DNA of 64,000 bases from Clostridiaceae bacterium AF10-41 (GCA_027686065.1 JAQCTH010000003.1:50374-114373), one strand, 5' to 3'; shown: positions 45,672 to 55,475, counted from the stretch's first letter. Numbers and translations: made by a program. Notes: a model not told the origin generated them from the letters alone.

Positions 45672-46160
45672 TTATTGAGGATTATATAGTCCCTTACTTT
45701 CCATATACTGAAATATGGCTTCTCCATGTTTTTGTTCTTCTTTTTGTATATGGTTTAATACATCACGAACCCTAGTATCTCTAAATTCAAAAATTGTAGT
45801 ATTATAAGTTCCAGATACATATTTTTCTGTCATTAGTAAGTCTTTACACATATCAGCATCAGACACATTAGATGTATTTGATTGTATATTATTCATGTTA
45901 GGAGCTGAACTTTGATTAGCCATATTTTGGCTTGAATTTTGATTTTGTTGCTGCCCCATTTGAGGGATTGTGCCGTTTAATAATTGATTAATGCTATCAA
46001 GATGAGTTCTTTCATCTTGAGCTTGCAAAGTGAATATTTGTTTTAATTGAGGGTCTTGAGCTTGATTTGCATAATTTGTATATTTTTCTATGCAAATTTG
46101 CTCATGACTTTTTTGATCCTCAAGCAATAGTCTTTCCTTTTGTGTTAATGTTATATCCAT
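45672..46160 (-). CDS. CotF-family spore coat protein
   Basis: A 162-aa protein of the CotF/coat F type (ferritin-like four-helix fold). Helix pair 1 (LLLEDQKSHEQICIEKYTNYANQAQDPQL and QIFTLQAQDERTHLDSINQLL) and helix pair 2 (CKDLLMTEKYVSGTYNTTIFEF and VRDVLNHIQKEEQKHGEAIFQYM) flank a Gln/Asn-rich linker at about 65-98. GGAGGTG precedes the start. It marks the organism as a spore former and should be expressed from a sporulation-sigma promoter, which I cannot locate. Confidence 0.88.
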   Translation of the reverse strand: MDITLTQKERLLLEDQKSHEQICIEKYTNYANQAQDPQLKQIFTLQAQDERTHLDSINQLLNGTIPQMGQQQNQNSSQNMANQSSAPNMNNIQSNTSNVSDADMCKDLLMTEKYVSGTYNTTIFEFRDTRVRDVLNHIQKEEQKHGEAIFQYMESKGLYNPQ

Positions 46161-46332
46161 ATTATCACACCTCCGATTCTATTTTGTGTAGAATACTTTA
46201 TTTTATACTATTTAAAAAATTTCGAATAATAATTAAGAATGATCGTATAGATATAAATAAATAATATAAAAGTATATTGAAAAGTTATATAAATGCATAG
46301 GGGTAAGAGGGAAGATAATTAATTTTGAAAAA

Positions 46333-46386
46333 ATATCTTGACTTCAAGATATTTTAAAGTTATAATTATCTTGAAATCAAGATAAT
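46333..46386. promoter_or_regulatory. Promoter with two MarR/MhqR-type operators
   Basis: TTGACT (46338-46343), 17-base spacer and TATAAT (46361-46366) form the promoter. Two perfect palindromes overlap it: ATATCTTGA-CT-TCAAGATAT (46333-46352) over the -35 box, and ATTATCTTGA-AA-TCAAGATAAT (46365-46386) over the -10 box and start site. The core ATCTTGA-N2-TCAAGAT resembles the MhqR/OhrR-type sites of Bacillus. Autorepression by the adjacent MarR protein is very likely. Confidence 0.88.
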
Positions 46387-46398
46387 GTAGGTGGATAT

Positions 46399-46821
46399 AT
46401 GAGTGATATAAATTTAAAACTAGTTATTGCTATGGCTAGAACTTATAATGACATGTTTTCTGAAATAGAAAAAAATGTAGAAGAATTTGGGTTAAATATT
46501 AGTGAGTTTGGTGTCTTAGAGATGTTATATCATAAAGGTGACCAATCTGTTCAAAAGGTAGCTGAGAAAATTCTAGTTACTAGTGGGACAATAACATATG
46601 TGATAAATAAATTAGAAAAGAAGGAATTGGTTGTTAGAAGGAAATGCGAAAAGGATAAAAGAGTCTTTTATGTTTCTTTAACGGAGAAAGGTATGATATT
46701 TATTTCAGATATATTTCCAAAACACAAAGATTTCTTAGATAATCTATTTATTCAGTTAGATGAAGATACAAAAAGAGAATTAGTAGATAATTTAATACAT
46801 TTAAGAAAAGCATTAAAGTAA
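46399..46821 (+). CDS. MarR-family repressor (MhqR/OhrR-like)
   Basis: A 140-aa winged-helix protein: NISEFGVLEMLYHKGDQSVQKVAEKILVTSGTITYVINKLEKK is the DNA-binding helix pair, and RRKCEKDKRVFYVSLTEKG the wing. There is no Cys near the N-terminus, so the peroxide switch of OhrR is absent; an MhqR-like quinone/electrophile response is more likely. It lies next to a nitroreductase and a pirin, which are typical MhqR targets. AGGTGG precedes the ATG. Confidence 0.88.
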   Translation: MSDINLKLVIAMARTYNDMFSEIEKNVEEFGLNISEFGVLEMLYHKGDQSVQKVAEKILVTSGTITYVINKLEKKELVVRRKCEKDKRVFYVSLTEKGMIFISDIFPKHKDFLDNLFIQLDEDTKRELVDNLIHLRKALK

Positions 46822-46925
46822 TAGGATTTATTTTGCTTGATAAATTTCATCAAATTAATACTTATATAATTAACACTAAATGAAAATTAATTAAAAAATG
46901 AAAAGAAGATAGGAGAATGATATAA

Positions 46926-47525
46926 ATGAATAAAAATTTTTATGATGCAATAAAGGAAAGAAGAAGTATATATTCAATAAGCAAGGAGTCACCAATATCA
47001 GATGAAAAGATTAAGGAAATAGTAGAGTATTCAGTAAAACATGTACCATCATCTTTTAATTCACAAAGCTCAAGAGCAGTTGTATTATTAGGAGAAAGTC
47101 ATGATAAGCTATGGGATATCACAATGGAAGCATTAAGAAAAATAGTTCCAGAGGAAAATTTTGCTTCAACAGAACAAAAAGTAAACTCATTTAAAGCTGG
47201 ATATGGAACAGTATTGTACTTTGAAGATTTTAATGTTATAGAAGCATTACAAAATCAATTTACACTTTATAAAGATAACTTCCCAGTTTGGGCAGAGCAA
47301 ACTTCAGGTATGTTACAATTTGCAATTTGGACTGCTTTATCAATGGAAGGACTTGGAGCAACCCTGCAACATTATACTGAATTAATAGAAGAGGAAGTAA
47401 AGAGAGAATTCAATCTTCCAAGTAGCTGGAAAATGGTTGCTCAAATGCCATTTGGTAAAGGAACTGCTCCAGCAGGGGAAAAGGAATTTACATCAATAGA
47501 AGAAAGAGTGAAAGTTATAAAATAA
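46926..47525 (+). CDS. Nitroreductase-family protein (Frm2/HBN1-like)
   Basis: A 199-aa FMN-binding nitroreductase-fold protein of the Frm2/YdgI-like branch. RRSIYSISKESPISDEKI, the phosphate-binding HVPSSFNSQSSRAVVL and SMEGLGATLQHY are the cofactor signatures. It probably reduces quinones or nitro compounds. It follows the MarR gene by 104 bases and may be read from the same regulated promoter. AGGAG precedes the ATG. Confidence 0.87.
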   Translation: MNKNFYDAIKERRSIYSISKESPISDEKIKEIVEYSVKHVPSSFNSQSSRAVVLLGESHDKLWDITMEALRKIVPEENFASTEQKVNSFKAGYGTVLYFEDFNVIEALQNQFTLYKDNFPVWAEQTSGMLQFAIWTALSMEGLGATLQHYTELIEEEVKREFNLPSSWKMVAQMPFGKGTAPAGEKEFTSIEERVKVIK

Positions 47526-47526
47526 T

Positions 47527-47870
47527 TTATAAAAGTGTAAAGCACTTTTATAATTCATAGTTCACAATTCACAATGCACAGTTGACAGTTTTTGTAATAA
47601 AGTAACAGGGAACAGGTTATGATATAAATTGCTCCGCAAAACCTAAACCATATAATGTACGCGGCATTGAATACTTAGTGAAGTTGAGTGTAGCGATAAC
47701 TGAACTTAGTATGAAAGCCTATATATTGAAGTTTACCTTGAAGTAGATATTTCTTAATTTTTAATTATAGGTTACACTTAGTATTTGTTCCCTGATACCT
47801 GATACCTATTACCTATAAAATCAAAACAACTGTGATGTGCCCTGTAAACTCTAAACTGATATAAGGGAGG
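47527..47870. repeat. Terminator plus foldback intergenic element F
   Basis: A hairpin TTATAAAAGTG-TAAAG-CACTTTTATAA (47527-47553) ends the nitroreductase transcript. Behind it lie TTCACAATTCACAATGCACAG and TGACAG words, AGGGAACAGGTTAT, a partial dyad around ATACTTAGTGAAGTT / AACTGAACTTAGTAT, then TTCCCTGATACCTGATACC and AACTGTGATGTGCCCTG words. The outer words are mutually complementary. No gene is seen in 47554-47878. Confidence 0.6.
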
Positions 47871-47878
47871 TTTTAATT

Positions 47879-48586
47879 ATGTTAAGAAAATTGGACCATA
47901 GAAATATGGGAAAAAGTAATTTAGGATGGCTTAATAGTATATTTCATTTTTCATTTGCAGAATATTTTAATATAGATAATATGAATTTTGGTGTATTAAG
48001 AGTTATAAATGATGATTTAATAGCATCTGGAACAGGTTTCGATTTTCATCCTCATAAGGATATGGAAATTGTATCTTATGTTATTAATGGTGCATTAACT
48101 CATGCAGATACAATGGGGCATAAAAACACTATATATAGAGGTGAAGTTCAATATATGAGTGCTGGAACAGGAGTATATCATAGTGAACATAATCTTGGTG
48201 ATGAAACTGCAAGATTACTTCAAATATGGGTAGTTCCAGATAAAAAGGATTATAAACCAGCTTATGGTGATTATAGATTTCAATGGGAAGATAGAAAAAA
48301 TAAATGGCTTAATATAGTTTCAAACAAAGAAGGAGATGCTCCTATTAAAGTTAATCAGGATGCCAACTTCTATGTAGTTGAATTAGATGAAGGAAATGAA
48401 ATAGATTTTCAAGTTGGCCCTAACAGACAGGCTTATTTAGTTCAAATAGAAGGAAATTCAATTATTAATGATTTAGAATTAGATGAAAGAGATGCACTAG
48501 AAACAATAGAAGAAGATATAAATATTAAATCAAAGAAAAAATCACATATCCTTGTAATTGAAATGAAAAAGCAATTGAAATGGTAA
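47879..48586 (+). CDS. Pirin-family bicupin protein (YhhW-like)
   Basis: A 235-aa pirin. The N-terminal cupin metal site is complete: FDFHPHKDMEIVSYV and THADTMGH, with QYMSAGTGVYHSEHN after it; relatives such as YhhW are quercetin dioxygenases. Its place after the MarR-controlled nitroreductase fits a quinone or phenol stress role. AGGGAGG precedes the ATG. Separate from the nitroreductase by a repeat-filled gap, so co-regulation is only inferred. Confidence 0.9.
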   Translation: MLRKLDHRNMGKSNLGWLNSIFHFSFAEYFNIDNMNFGVLRVINDDLIASGTGFDFHPHKDMEIVSYVINGALTHADTMGHKNTIYRGEVQYMSAGTGVYHSEHNLGDETARLLQIWVVPDKKDYKPAYGDYRFQWEDRKNKWLNIVSNKEGDAPIKVNQDANFYVVELDEGNEIDFQVGPNRQAYLVQIEGNSIINDLELDERDALETIEEDINIKSKKKSHILVIEMKKQLKW

Positions 48587-48594
48587 AATTTTAG

Positions 48595-48627
48595 AGTAGG
48601 AGAATTTCTCCTACTTATTATTTTTTT
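48595..48627 (+). terminator. Terminator of the pirin gene
   Basis: 9-bp arms AGTAGGAGA / TCTCCTACT with a 3-nt loop and a T-rich tail. Confidence 0.85.
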
Positions 48628-48751
48628 ATAACTTGGTAAAAATAATAACGAATAACAGAACATGGCGATGCAAATACTTAAGTTATTATAAAGATCAAAA
48701 AAATTTTTTATATAGAGTAGTGAATATAATAATTATAAGGAGGATTAGTAA

Positions 48752-48992
<241 letters not shown>

Positions 48993-49008
<16 letters not shown>

Positions 49009-49035
49009 ACATAACTTAAACAAGTAGCTCTTTTT
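48993..49035 (+). terminator. Terminator of the former PFOR gene
   Basis: Arms AGAGCTATTTGTTTAA / TTAAACAAGTAGCTCT (one mismatch) and five T, overlapping the last PFOR codons. Confidence 0.85.
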
Positions 49036-49285
49036 AGTTATATAAGAATTATTATGAATATAAATTTTATAAAAAATAACCAATCACTGTAATAAATGTT
49101 AATCAACTATTAATTATATATTCCATATTTCTTAATAAATCCTTAATAAATATGAACTAACATAAAATTAAAGGGTTATTCATTAGGGGAGATAGTAACT
49201 CTTGTAAGTAAATTATAATTTTTACTTATGTTATTAGAAAAATAGAATGTTTATCAGTATCTTATAGACTAGAAAGGGGTAAGGT
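49036..49285. promoter_or_regulatory. Upstream region of the envelope glycosylation cluster
   Basis: Two direct copies of CTTAATAAAT start at 49131 and 49142, an 11-base period typical of OmpR/PhoB-type response-regulator sites. Similar TTAAG motifs precede the second GT-C gene. No gene is seen. Confidence 0.4.
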
Positions 49286-50755
49286 TTGGAGAATTTTAAG
49301 GAGAAATTCACTACATTTTTCTTAACAACATTGAAAGTGCTAATGATAGTAGTTATGGTGACCAGTAGTGAATATATTGAAAGTTTTAATAAAAGCTCTA
49401 TAATAGTAGGAGCTATTTTATTAAGTGTTATGGCAGTAGAGTTTTATGTTATAAAAAAGAATATATGTTATAAAAAACAAATAAAATTAATATTGATTTG
49501 TGGATTTATGTTAAGAGGTTTATGGTTGTTAAATGTAAAAAGTATTCCAATATCTGATTTTAGTGTTATTTATGAATGTGCACAAGAATTCTTAGATGGT
49601 AATACAGGTATGTTTTGGGGACATTCATATATTGCAAGGTTTCCTCATTTAACAATTATGGTACTTTATATGGCTTTTATGATAAAGATATTTCCAACTA
49701 ATAATATAGTAATGATGAAATCATTTAATTTAGCTTTAGGTGTCTTAACAATTTACATTATATATCTGTTAGCTAAAGAATTATTTAATTCAAAGAAAAA
49801 AGGTATTTATGCAGCAGCGTTAGCATCTATATTTCCATCTCTTATAACTTATACAGGAGTTTTATGCACAGAAAACATAGCTATACCATTATATTTAACA
49901 AGCACTTATATGTTTATACTTGCAATTAAAAAAAGAAAAAGCAAATATTATTTTATTTTAGCAGGTTTAATGCTATCACTAGGAAACTTATTTAGGATGG
50001 TAGCTACAATAATGACAATTGCCTATGCAATATATATATTAATTTATTCAAAAGATAAAATAATTTATAAATTAAGAAATATAACACTTTATATAGTTCC
50101 ATATGTTGTATTTTTATTTATAGTTAGTTGTACATTACAAAGCTTAAAAATAACAGAGTTTCCATTAAGGAAAGGAAGTGAACCTAAGATAACAAGTATA
50201 TTAAAAGGAAGTAACTTAGAAAGTAATGGTAGATGGAACGAAGAAGATGCAGCTATTGTAGAAAAATATAATTATGATTATGAAAAAATACAAGATGCTA
50301 GTTTAGAAATTATAAAGGAAAGATTAACTAAAACTCCACCATTAGAATTAGTAAAGTTTTATATTAGAAAGATTGCCTTTCAATGGAATGAAGGAGACTT
50401 TGGAGGAGTTTATTGGACAAAACTAGGGGTTCCAGAGGAGGATATAAAGGTAGATGTTTCATTAGAAGTTTTACAAATTGTTTATTTAGGCGTTATGATA
50501 CTTATATTTATAGGGTTTTTTAATAGAAAGAATAATAAAGATAGTCAAGAAATAAATTTGCTTTACATAATATTGTGTGGATATGGTGCTATGTATTTAG
50601 TAACTGAGTCACAAGGAAGATACTCTTATATTATTTCATGGATATTTATAATCTTGGCAATAGAAGGGATAAATTTTATTTCAAATAAATTTAATACATC
50701 TAATATAGAGTATCAGAATAAATATAAAAAGAATTTTGATTTATATAAGATATAG
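49286..50755 (+). CDS. GT-C glycosyltransferase (GT39/PMT_2-like), copy 1
   Basis: A 489-aa polytopic membrane protein with about ten hydrophobic segments. The first external loop carries an acidic residue after the first segments (KSIPISDFSVIYECAQEF), as expected for the catalytic Asp of lipid-phosphate-sugar-dependent GT-C enzymes, and a soluble C-terminal part follows (EFPLRKGSEPKIT...). It starts with TTG after AAAGGGG. A closely similar gene follows in tandem (51017). It probably transfers a sugar from undecaprenyl phosphate, charged by the GT2 at 54327, to a surface polymer. Confidence 0.82.
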   Translation: MENFKEKFTTFFLTTLKVLMIVVMVTSSEYIESFNKSSIIVGAILLSVMAVEFYVIKKNICYKKQIKLILICGFMLRGLWLLNVKSIPISDFSVIYECAQEFLDGNTGMFWGHSYIARFPHLTIMVLYMAFMIKIFPTNNIVMMKSFNLALGVLTIYIIYLLAKELFNSKKKGIYAAALASIFPSLITYTGVLCTENIAIPLYLTSTYMFILAIKKRKSKYYFILAGLMLSLGNLFRMVATIMTIAYAIYILIYSKDKIIYKLRNITLYIVPYVVFLFIVSCTLQSLKITEFPLRKGSEPKITSILKGSNLESNGRWNEEDAAIVEKYNYDYEKIQDASLEIIKERLTKTPPLELVKFYIRKIAFQWNEGDFGGVYWTKLGVPEEDIKVDVSLEVLQIVYLGVMILIFIGFFNRKNNKDSQEINLLYIILCGYGAMYLVTESQGRYSYIISWIFIILAIEGINFISNKFNTSNIEYQNKYKKNFDLYKI

Positions 50756-50890
50756 TTAAGAATTATATAAGATATGCTTAAGAAATATATATTAAGATAT
50801 TATTAACATATTATTAAGAATTTCATTAAGTTTATTAAGCAATATTTAAAAAGGTGTATAGGTTTAAAATTAGGATATTTACATTTAAAT
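50756..50890. promoter_or_regulatory. TTAAG-rich region before GT-C copy 2
   Basis: Six TTAAG motifs begin at 50756, 50778, 50792, 50814, 50826 and 50835; two of the intervals are 22 bases (two helical turns). They may be binding sites for a response regulator. The rest of the gap is AT-rich and non-coding. Confidence 0.4.
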
Positions 50891-51016
50891 ACATATTTAC
50901 GCTCCTTATGTAAAATATGTATGATATAATTTGTTTGTTGCTATTTAGTAAATAAAATATATATAAATATATAATAAAATCTTAAATATTTATATAATTT
51001 CTTGGAGGTGCATGAT

Positions 51017-52498
51017 TTGGAAAACTTTAAAGAAAGGTTTACTACAGCTTTTTTATCAGTATTAAAAGTATTGGTTATAATAATTATAGCTTGTAGTATA
51101 GGAGCTACTTTTCTTTCACATATTTTTGTTGATAACAAAAATTTTATTGAAAACTTCATAATAGTATTTTTAATATTAGCATGTGTAATATCAGTAGAAT
51201 TTTATATTTTAAAAAAGGAATTACAATATGAAAAGAAATTATTTTTAATATTATGTTGTGGACTTGTGTTGAGGATTTTATGGTTACTGAACGTAGATAG
51301 TGTCCCAACATCAGACTTTAGAGTTATTTATGGGAGTGCACAAGAAGTTTTAAATGGTAGCACAAGCATGTTTTGGGGAACTTCGTATATAGCTAGGTTT
51401 CCACACTTAACAATAATGGTATTTTATATGGCTCTAATGATTAAAATATTTCCAGCTAATAATCTTTTAATGATGAAATTTGTTAATTTAGGTTTAAGCA
51501 TTTTAACAATTTACATCATATATCTAATAGTAAAAGAAATATTCAGTTCAAATAAAAAAGGAATTTATGCGGCTACATTAGCTACAGTATTTCCACCTCT
51601 TGTAACATATACAGGAGTTTTTTGCACGGAAAATATAGCAATACCATTATATTTATTTAGTGTATATATGTTTATACTTGTTCTTAGAGGGAAAAAAAAT
51701 AAATATTATCTTATTTTATCAGGATTAAGCTTATCATTAGGAAATTTATTTAGGATGGTAGCAGTAATAATAATAATTGCATATGCAATGTATATACTAA
51801 TTTATTCTAAAGATAAAATAGCTACTAAAATAAGAAATATAACATTATATACTATTCCATATTTTATACTGTTATTTTTAGTAAGTTCCACACTTCAAAA
51901 TTTAAAAATAACAGAATTTCCATTATGGAAGGGTAGTGAGCCTAAAATAACTAATGTATTAAAGGGGACTAATATAGAAAATCATGGGAGATGGAATAAA
52001 GAAGATGCATCTATTGTAGAAAAATATAATTATGATTATGAAGAAATAACAGAAGCAAGTGAAGAAATTATAAAAGAAAGATTAACTACAACACCACCTC
52101 TAAAGCTTATAGGATTTTATATTAAAAAGTTTGCATTACAGTGGAGTGTAGGAGATTTTGAAGGGACTCTTTGGACAAAGTCAGATGTTCCAGATGAGGA
52201 TATAATAGTAGACGTTTCACAAGAAATTCCACAAATTATCTATACATTTATAATGATACTTATATTTTTAGGAATATTAAATAGGAAAAATAATAAAGAA
52301 AACCAAGAGATGAATTTATTCTATATAATATTATATGGATATGGTCTTATGTATTTAATAACTGAAGAGCAAGGAAGATATTCTTATATTGTTTCATGGG
52401 TATTTGTAATTTTGGCAATAGAAGGAATAAACTTTTTATTAAATAAAAAAAATACAAAAAAGTTTAATGAAAATGATAAATTGGAGAAAGTGGTTTAA
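51017..52498 (+). CDS. GT-C glycosyltransferase (GT39/PMT_2-like), copy 2
   Basis: A 493-aa paralogue of the preceding gene, similar from end to end (DSVPTSDFRVIYGSAQEV, MFWGTSYIARFPHLTIMVFYMAL, TEFPLWKGSEPKIT). It has the same membrane plan and also starts with TTG, here after GGAGGTG at six bases (a TTG five codons earlier overlaps that site). The stop TAA is directly followed by the ATG of the LtaS-like gene. Duplication suggests two acceptors, two sugars or a heteromeric enzyme. Confidence 0.82.
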   Translation: MENFKERFTTAFLSVLKVLVIIIIACSIGATFLSHIFVDNKNFIENFIIVFLILACVISVEFYILKKELQYEKKLFLILCCGLVLRILWLLNVDSVPTSDFRVIYGSAQEVLNGSTSMFWGTSYIARFPHLTIMVFYMALMIKIFPANNLLMMKFVNLGLSILTIYIIYLIVKEIFSSNKKGIYAATLATVFPPLVTYTGVFCTENIAIPLYLFSVYMFILVLRGKKNKYYLILSGLSLSLGNLFRMVAVIIIIAYAMYILIYSKDKIATKIRNITLYTIPYFILLFLVSSTLQNLKITEFPLWKGSEPKITNVLKGTNIENHGRWNKEDASIVEKYNYDYEEITEASEEIIKERLTTTPPLKLIGFYIKKFALQWSVGDFEGTLWTKSDVPDEDIIVDVSQEIPQIIYTFIMILIFLGILNRKNNKENQEMNLFYIILYGYGLMYLITEEQGRYSYIVSWVFVILAIEGINFLLNKKNTKKFNENDKLEKVV

Positions 52499-54301
52499 AT
52501 GAAGAAAATAGACAAAAGAATATTTTGGGCAATTATAATAGTTATTATCTTATATATAAAAAGCTTGATTTTAACTTTTATGAGTTCTTCAAATAGTGGA
52601 TTTAGTTTATATGGAGTATCGGTGGATGTAAGATTAATGCTACCACACTTGGCCATATTAGGAATAATTATATTTCCAAGTTTAATGCTTAAAGGTAAAT
52701 CACAAGTAAGATATTTAATTATTATAGATATAATATATTCAATTTTAATTATTTCTGATATATGGGCATATAGAGGGACAGGCTATGTATTAGAACTTAA
52801 GTATTTATTTTTCAAGGATAATTTCAATCCTCTAAATGGAAGTCTAATAAACCCATCATTAATAGATATATTTTATATAATAGATATTCCAGTACTAATA
52901 TATAAATATAAAAAAAATCAATATATAGCAAAGTTTAAAAGAAATATTAAAGTTGCTTTAATAGGAGTTATAGCCTCAATAACAATAGTGGCTTCATATC
53001 ATTATTTATTTGATATAAAGGGAGTCTTAGATGGAAGAATAAAGTTTGTTCAGAATGATTGGCAGGCTTCATGGAGTCCAGCTCAAAGGTTTTCTAATAG
53101 ATCACCTATAGGAGATCATTTATATGAAGCGTATAAGACATTAAAGAAAGTAAATAATAAGGTGAATAATAATGAAATAGAAGAAATTGATAAATGGTTA
53201 TCATGGAATAAAGAAGTAACTGAAGACAATGAATATAAAGCAATAGCAAAGGGGAAAAACGTTGTATTTCTTCAAATTGAATCATTAGAAAATTTTGTTA
53301 TAAATAATAAAATTTATGATCAAGAGATAACACCAAATTTGAATAATTTGATAAAGGAAAGTTTATATTTCAGTAATATCCACGAGCAAAATAATGCGGG
53401 AAATAGTATTGATATGGATATGATGGCAGCTTCAGGAGTATTACCCTTAGGAGATGTTATAACATATTTAGAATATCCAGAAGTAAAGTATAAATCATTA
53501 CCAAGACTCCTAGGTGAGCAAGGATATAATACAATTTTAAGTCATGCAGAAAGAGCAGGAGATTGGAATTGGGCAGAAGCTGGTAAGTCAGCGGCAGGGT
53601 ATAATGAGATTTGGGACATAAGACAATATAAAATAGATGAATATGCTGGGTTTGGTCTATCAGATAGAAGTTTATATACTCAATTTAGTGAAAAACTTTC
53701 AAAATTAGAATCACCATTTTTTGCGGTTATTCCCACTTTAACAAGTCATGGACCTTTTGACATAGCTGAAAAGTATAGGGAATTAGATTTACCTAAAGAG
53801 TTAGATGAAAATAAATTAGGTGGCTATTTTCAAAGTGTCAACTATGCAGATAAACAAATTGGATTATTTTTTAGTTTATTGGAAAAATATAATTTATTAG
53901 ACAATACAATAGTTGTAATATACGGGGATCATGGAGGAGTGCATAAATATTATATGGAAGATGTAGAAGCTTCAAATATTCCAGGAGAATGGTGGAAAGA
54001 AAAAGACAGTAAAGTTCCTCTTATAATATATGGCAAGGATATAAAAGAAAAGACTATAGATGTTAATGGGGGACAAATAGATATAGTTCCAACAGTATCT
54101 TATTTATTAGGAGTAGATACAAAGGATTATTGTATGGGAAGAAATTTACTTACAACTAAAAGAGATGCTACGGTTATAAAGGATGGAATAGTAATAGGAA
54201 ATCCATCTAAAGAAGAAGAAATAATGCTGAAGGAAGCTTATGATATTGCAGATAAGATAATAAAAAATAACTATTATGCAAATACAAATAAGGTAGATTA
54301 A
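52499..54301 (+). CDS. LtaS-like sulfatase-fold phosphoglycerol transferase
   Basis: A 600-aa protein: five N-terminal membrane segments (to about residue 175), then an external alkaline-phosphatase-fold domain (about 250-570). Metal ligands appear in FLQIESLENF (Glu261), IYGDHGG and SHGPF. The nucleophile, Thr in LtaS (GKTSD), is Ser303 here (GNSIDMD). LtaS-type enzymes build polyglycerol-phosphate; relatives transfer phosphoglycerol or phosphoethanolamine. The start codon abuts the stop of GT-C copy 2, so expression is coupled. Confidence 0.85.
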   Translation: MKKIDKRIFWAIIIVIILYIKSLILTFMSSSNSGFSLYGVSVDVRLMLPHLAILGIIIFPSLMLKGKSQVRYLIIIDIIYSILIISDIWAYRGTGYVLELKYLFFKDNFNPLNGSLINPSLIDIFYIIDIPVLIYKYKKNQYIAKFKRNIKVALIGVIASITIVASYHYLFDIKGVLDGRIKFVQNDWQASWSPAQRFSNRSPIGDHLYEAYKTLKKVNNKVNNNEIEEIDKWLSWNKEVTEDNEYKAIAKGKNVVFLQIESLENFVINNKIYDQEITPNLNNLIKESLYFSNIHEQNNAGNSIDMDMMAASGVLPLGDVITYLEYPEVKYKSLPRLLGEQGYNTILSHAERAGDWNWAEAGKSAAGYNEIWDIRQYKIDEYAGFGLSDRSLYTQFSEKLSKLESPFFAVIPTLTSHGPFDIAEKYRELDLPKELDENKLGGYFQSVNYADKQIGLFFSLLEKYNLLDNTIVVIYGDHGGVHKYYMEDVEASNIPGEWWKEKDSKVPLIIYGKDIKEKTIDVNGGQIDIVPTVSYLLGVDTKDYCMGRNLLTTKRDATVIKDGIVIGNPSKEEEIMLKEAYDIADKIIKNNYYANTNKVD

Positions 54302-54326
54302 GGTTAGGATAATTAGGAGGGGTATT

Positions 54327-55283
54327 ATGAATAAGATATTATACTTGGTTATTCCTTGTTATAATGAAGAAGAAGTTTTAACAGAAACAAGTAGCAGGCT
54401 TCTAGAAAAAATGAATTCAATGATAGAAAATAAATATATATCAGAAAAGAGCAAGATATTATTTGTGAATGATGGCTCAAAAGATAAGACTTGGGATATA
54501 ATTGAGAATTTATATGAAGAAAATGAAATATTTAGTGGCGTTAATCTTTCCAGGAATAAGGGTCATCAAAATGCATTATTAGCAGGACTTATGACAGCAA
54601 AAGAACATGCAGATATGGTTATATCTTTAGATGCAGATTTACAAGATGATATTGATGTAATAGATGAATTTGTTAAGGAATATTATACTGGAAGTGATGT
54701 GGTTTATGGAGTTAGAAGTTCAAGAAAAACAGATACTTTCTTTAAAAGAACAACAGCACTTGGTTACTATAAGGTTATGAATAAACTAGGTGTAGATGTT
54801 GTTTATAATCATGCAGATTATAGACTTATGAGCAAAAGGGCCTTAGAAGGTTTAAGTGAATTTAAAGAAGTTAACTTATTTTTAAGAGGAATAGTACCGT
54901 TAATTGGATATAAGTATTCCATTGTTGAATATGAAAGGCATGAAAGATTTGCAGGAGAGTCTAAATATCCCTTAAAAAAAATGCTAGCCTTTGCTTGGGA
55001 TGGTATAACATCCTTTAGTATAAAGCCTATAAGAATAATTTCAACTTTAGGATTTTCTATATTTATACTTAGTTTAGTAGCATTAGTATATTCCTTATCA
55101 GTAAAATTTTTTGGTAGAACTACAACAGGATGGACGTCTTTAACAATATCCATTTGGATGATAGGAGGAATACAACTTCTTTCATTAGGAGTTATAGGTG
55201 AGTATATAGGAAAAATATATAATGAAACTAAGGCTAGACCAAGATATATTATTAAAGATAAATTGATAAAAAATAAGGAATAA
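54327..55283 (+). CDS. Undecaprenyl-phosphate glycosyltransferase (GT2, GtrB/CsbB-like)
   Basis: A 318-aa GT2 enzyme with the DPM1/GtrB layout. IPCYNEEEVL and FVNDGSKDKTWDII begin the nucleotide-sugar fold, SLDADLQDD is the DxD site, RHERFAGESKYPL is the lipid-acceptor region, and two C-terminal membrane segments (about 232-255 and 268-292) anchor it. It should load a sugar on undecaprenyl phosphate for the GT-C enzymes upstream. AGGAGGGG precedes the ATG. Together with the GT-C and LtaS-like genes this is the three-component plan known for lipoteichoic acid glycosylation (CsbB-YfhO, GtlA-GtlB). Confidence 0.92.
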   Translation: MNKILYLVIPCYNEEEVLTETSSRLLEKMNSMIENKYISEKSKILFVNDGSKDKTWDIIENLYEENEIFSGVNLSRNKGHQNALLAGLMTAKEHADMVISLDADLQDDIDVIDEFVKEYYTGSDVVYGVRSSRKTDTFFKRTTALGYYKVMNKLGVDVVYNHADYRLMSKRALEGLSEFKEVNLFLRGIVPLIGYKYSIVEYERHERFAGESKYPLKKMLAFAWDGITSFSIKPIRIISTLGFSIFILSLVALVYSLSVKFFGRTTTGWTSLTISIWMIGGIQLLSLGVIGEYIGKIYNETKARPRYIIKDKLIKNKE

Positions 55284-55475
55284 AAGATAAGTGAATACCA
55301 GCTTTTATTTGTCATTCCTACATATCAAAATATATACTGTAAAATGAATATTTTACAATTAATTCTATACAAATATAATACACTTAATTATTAAAATATA
55401 GTTAAGAAAGATGCGTTTATTCTTATATAATGTTAATATAAGAATATATTATATTACAATGTGAGGGATGATTAT

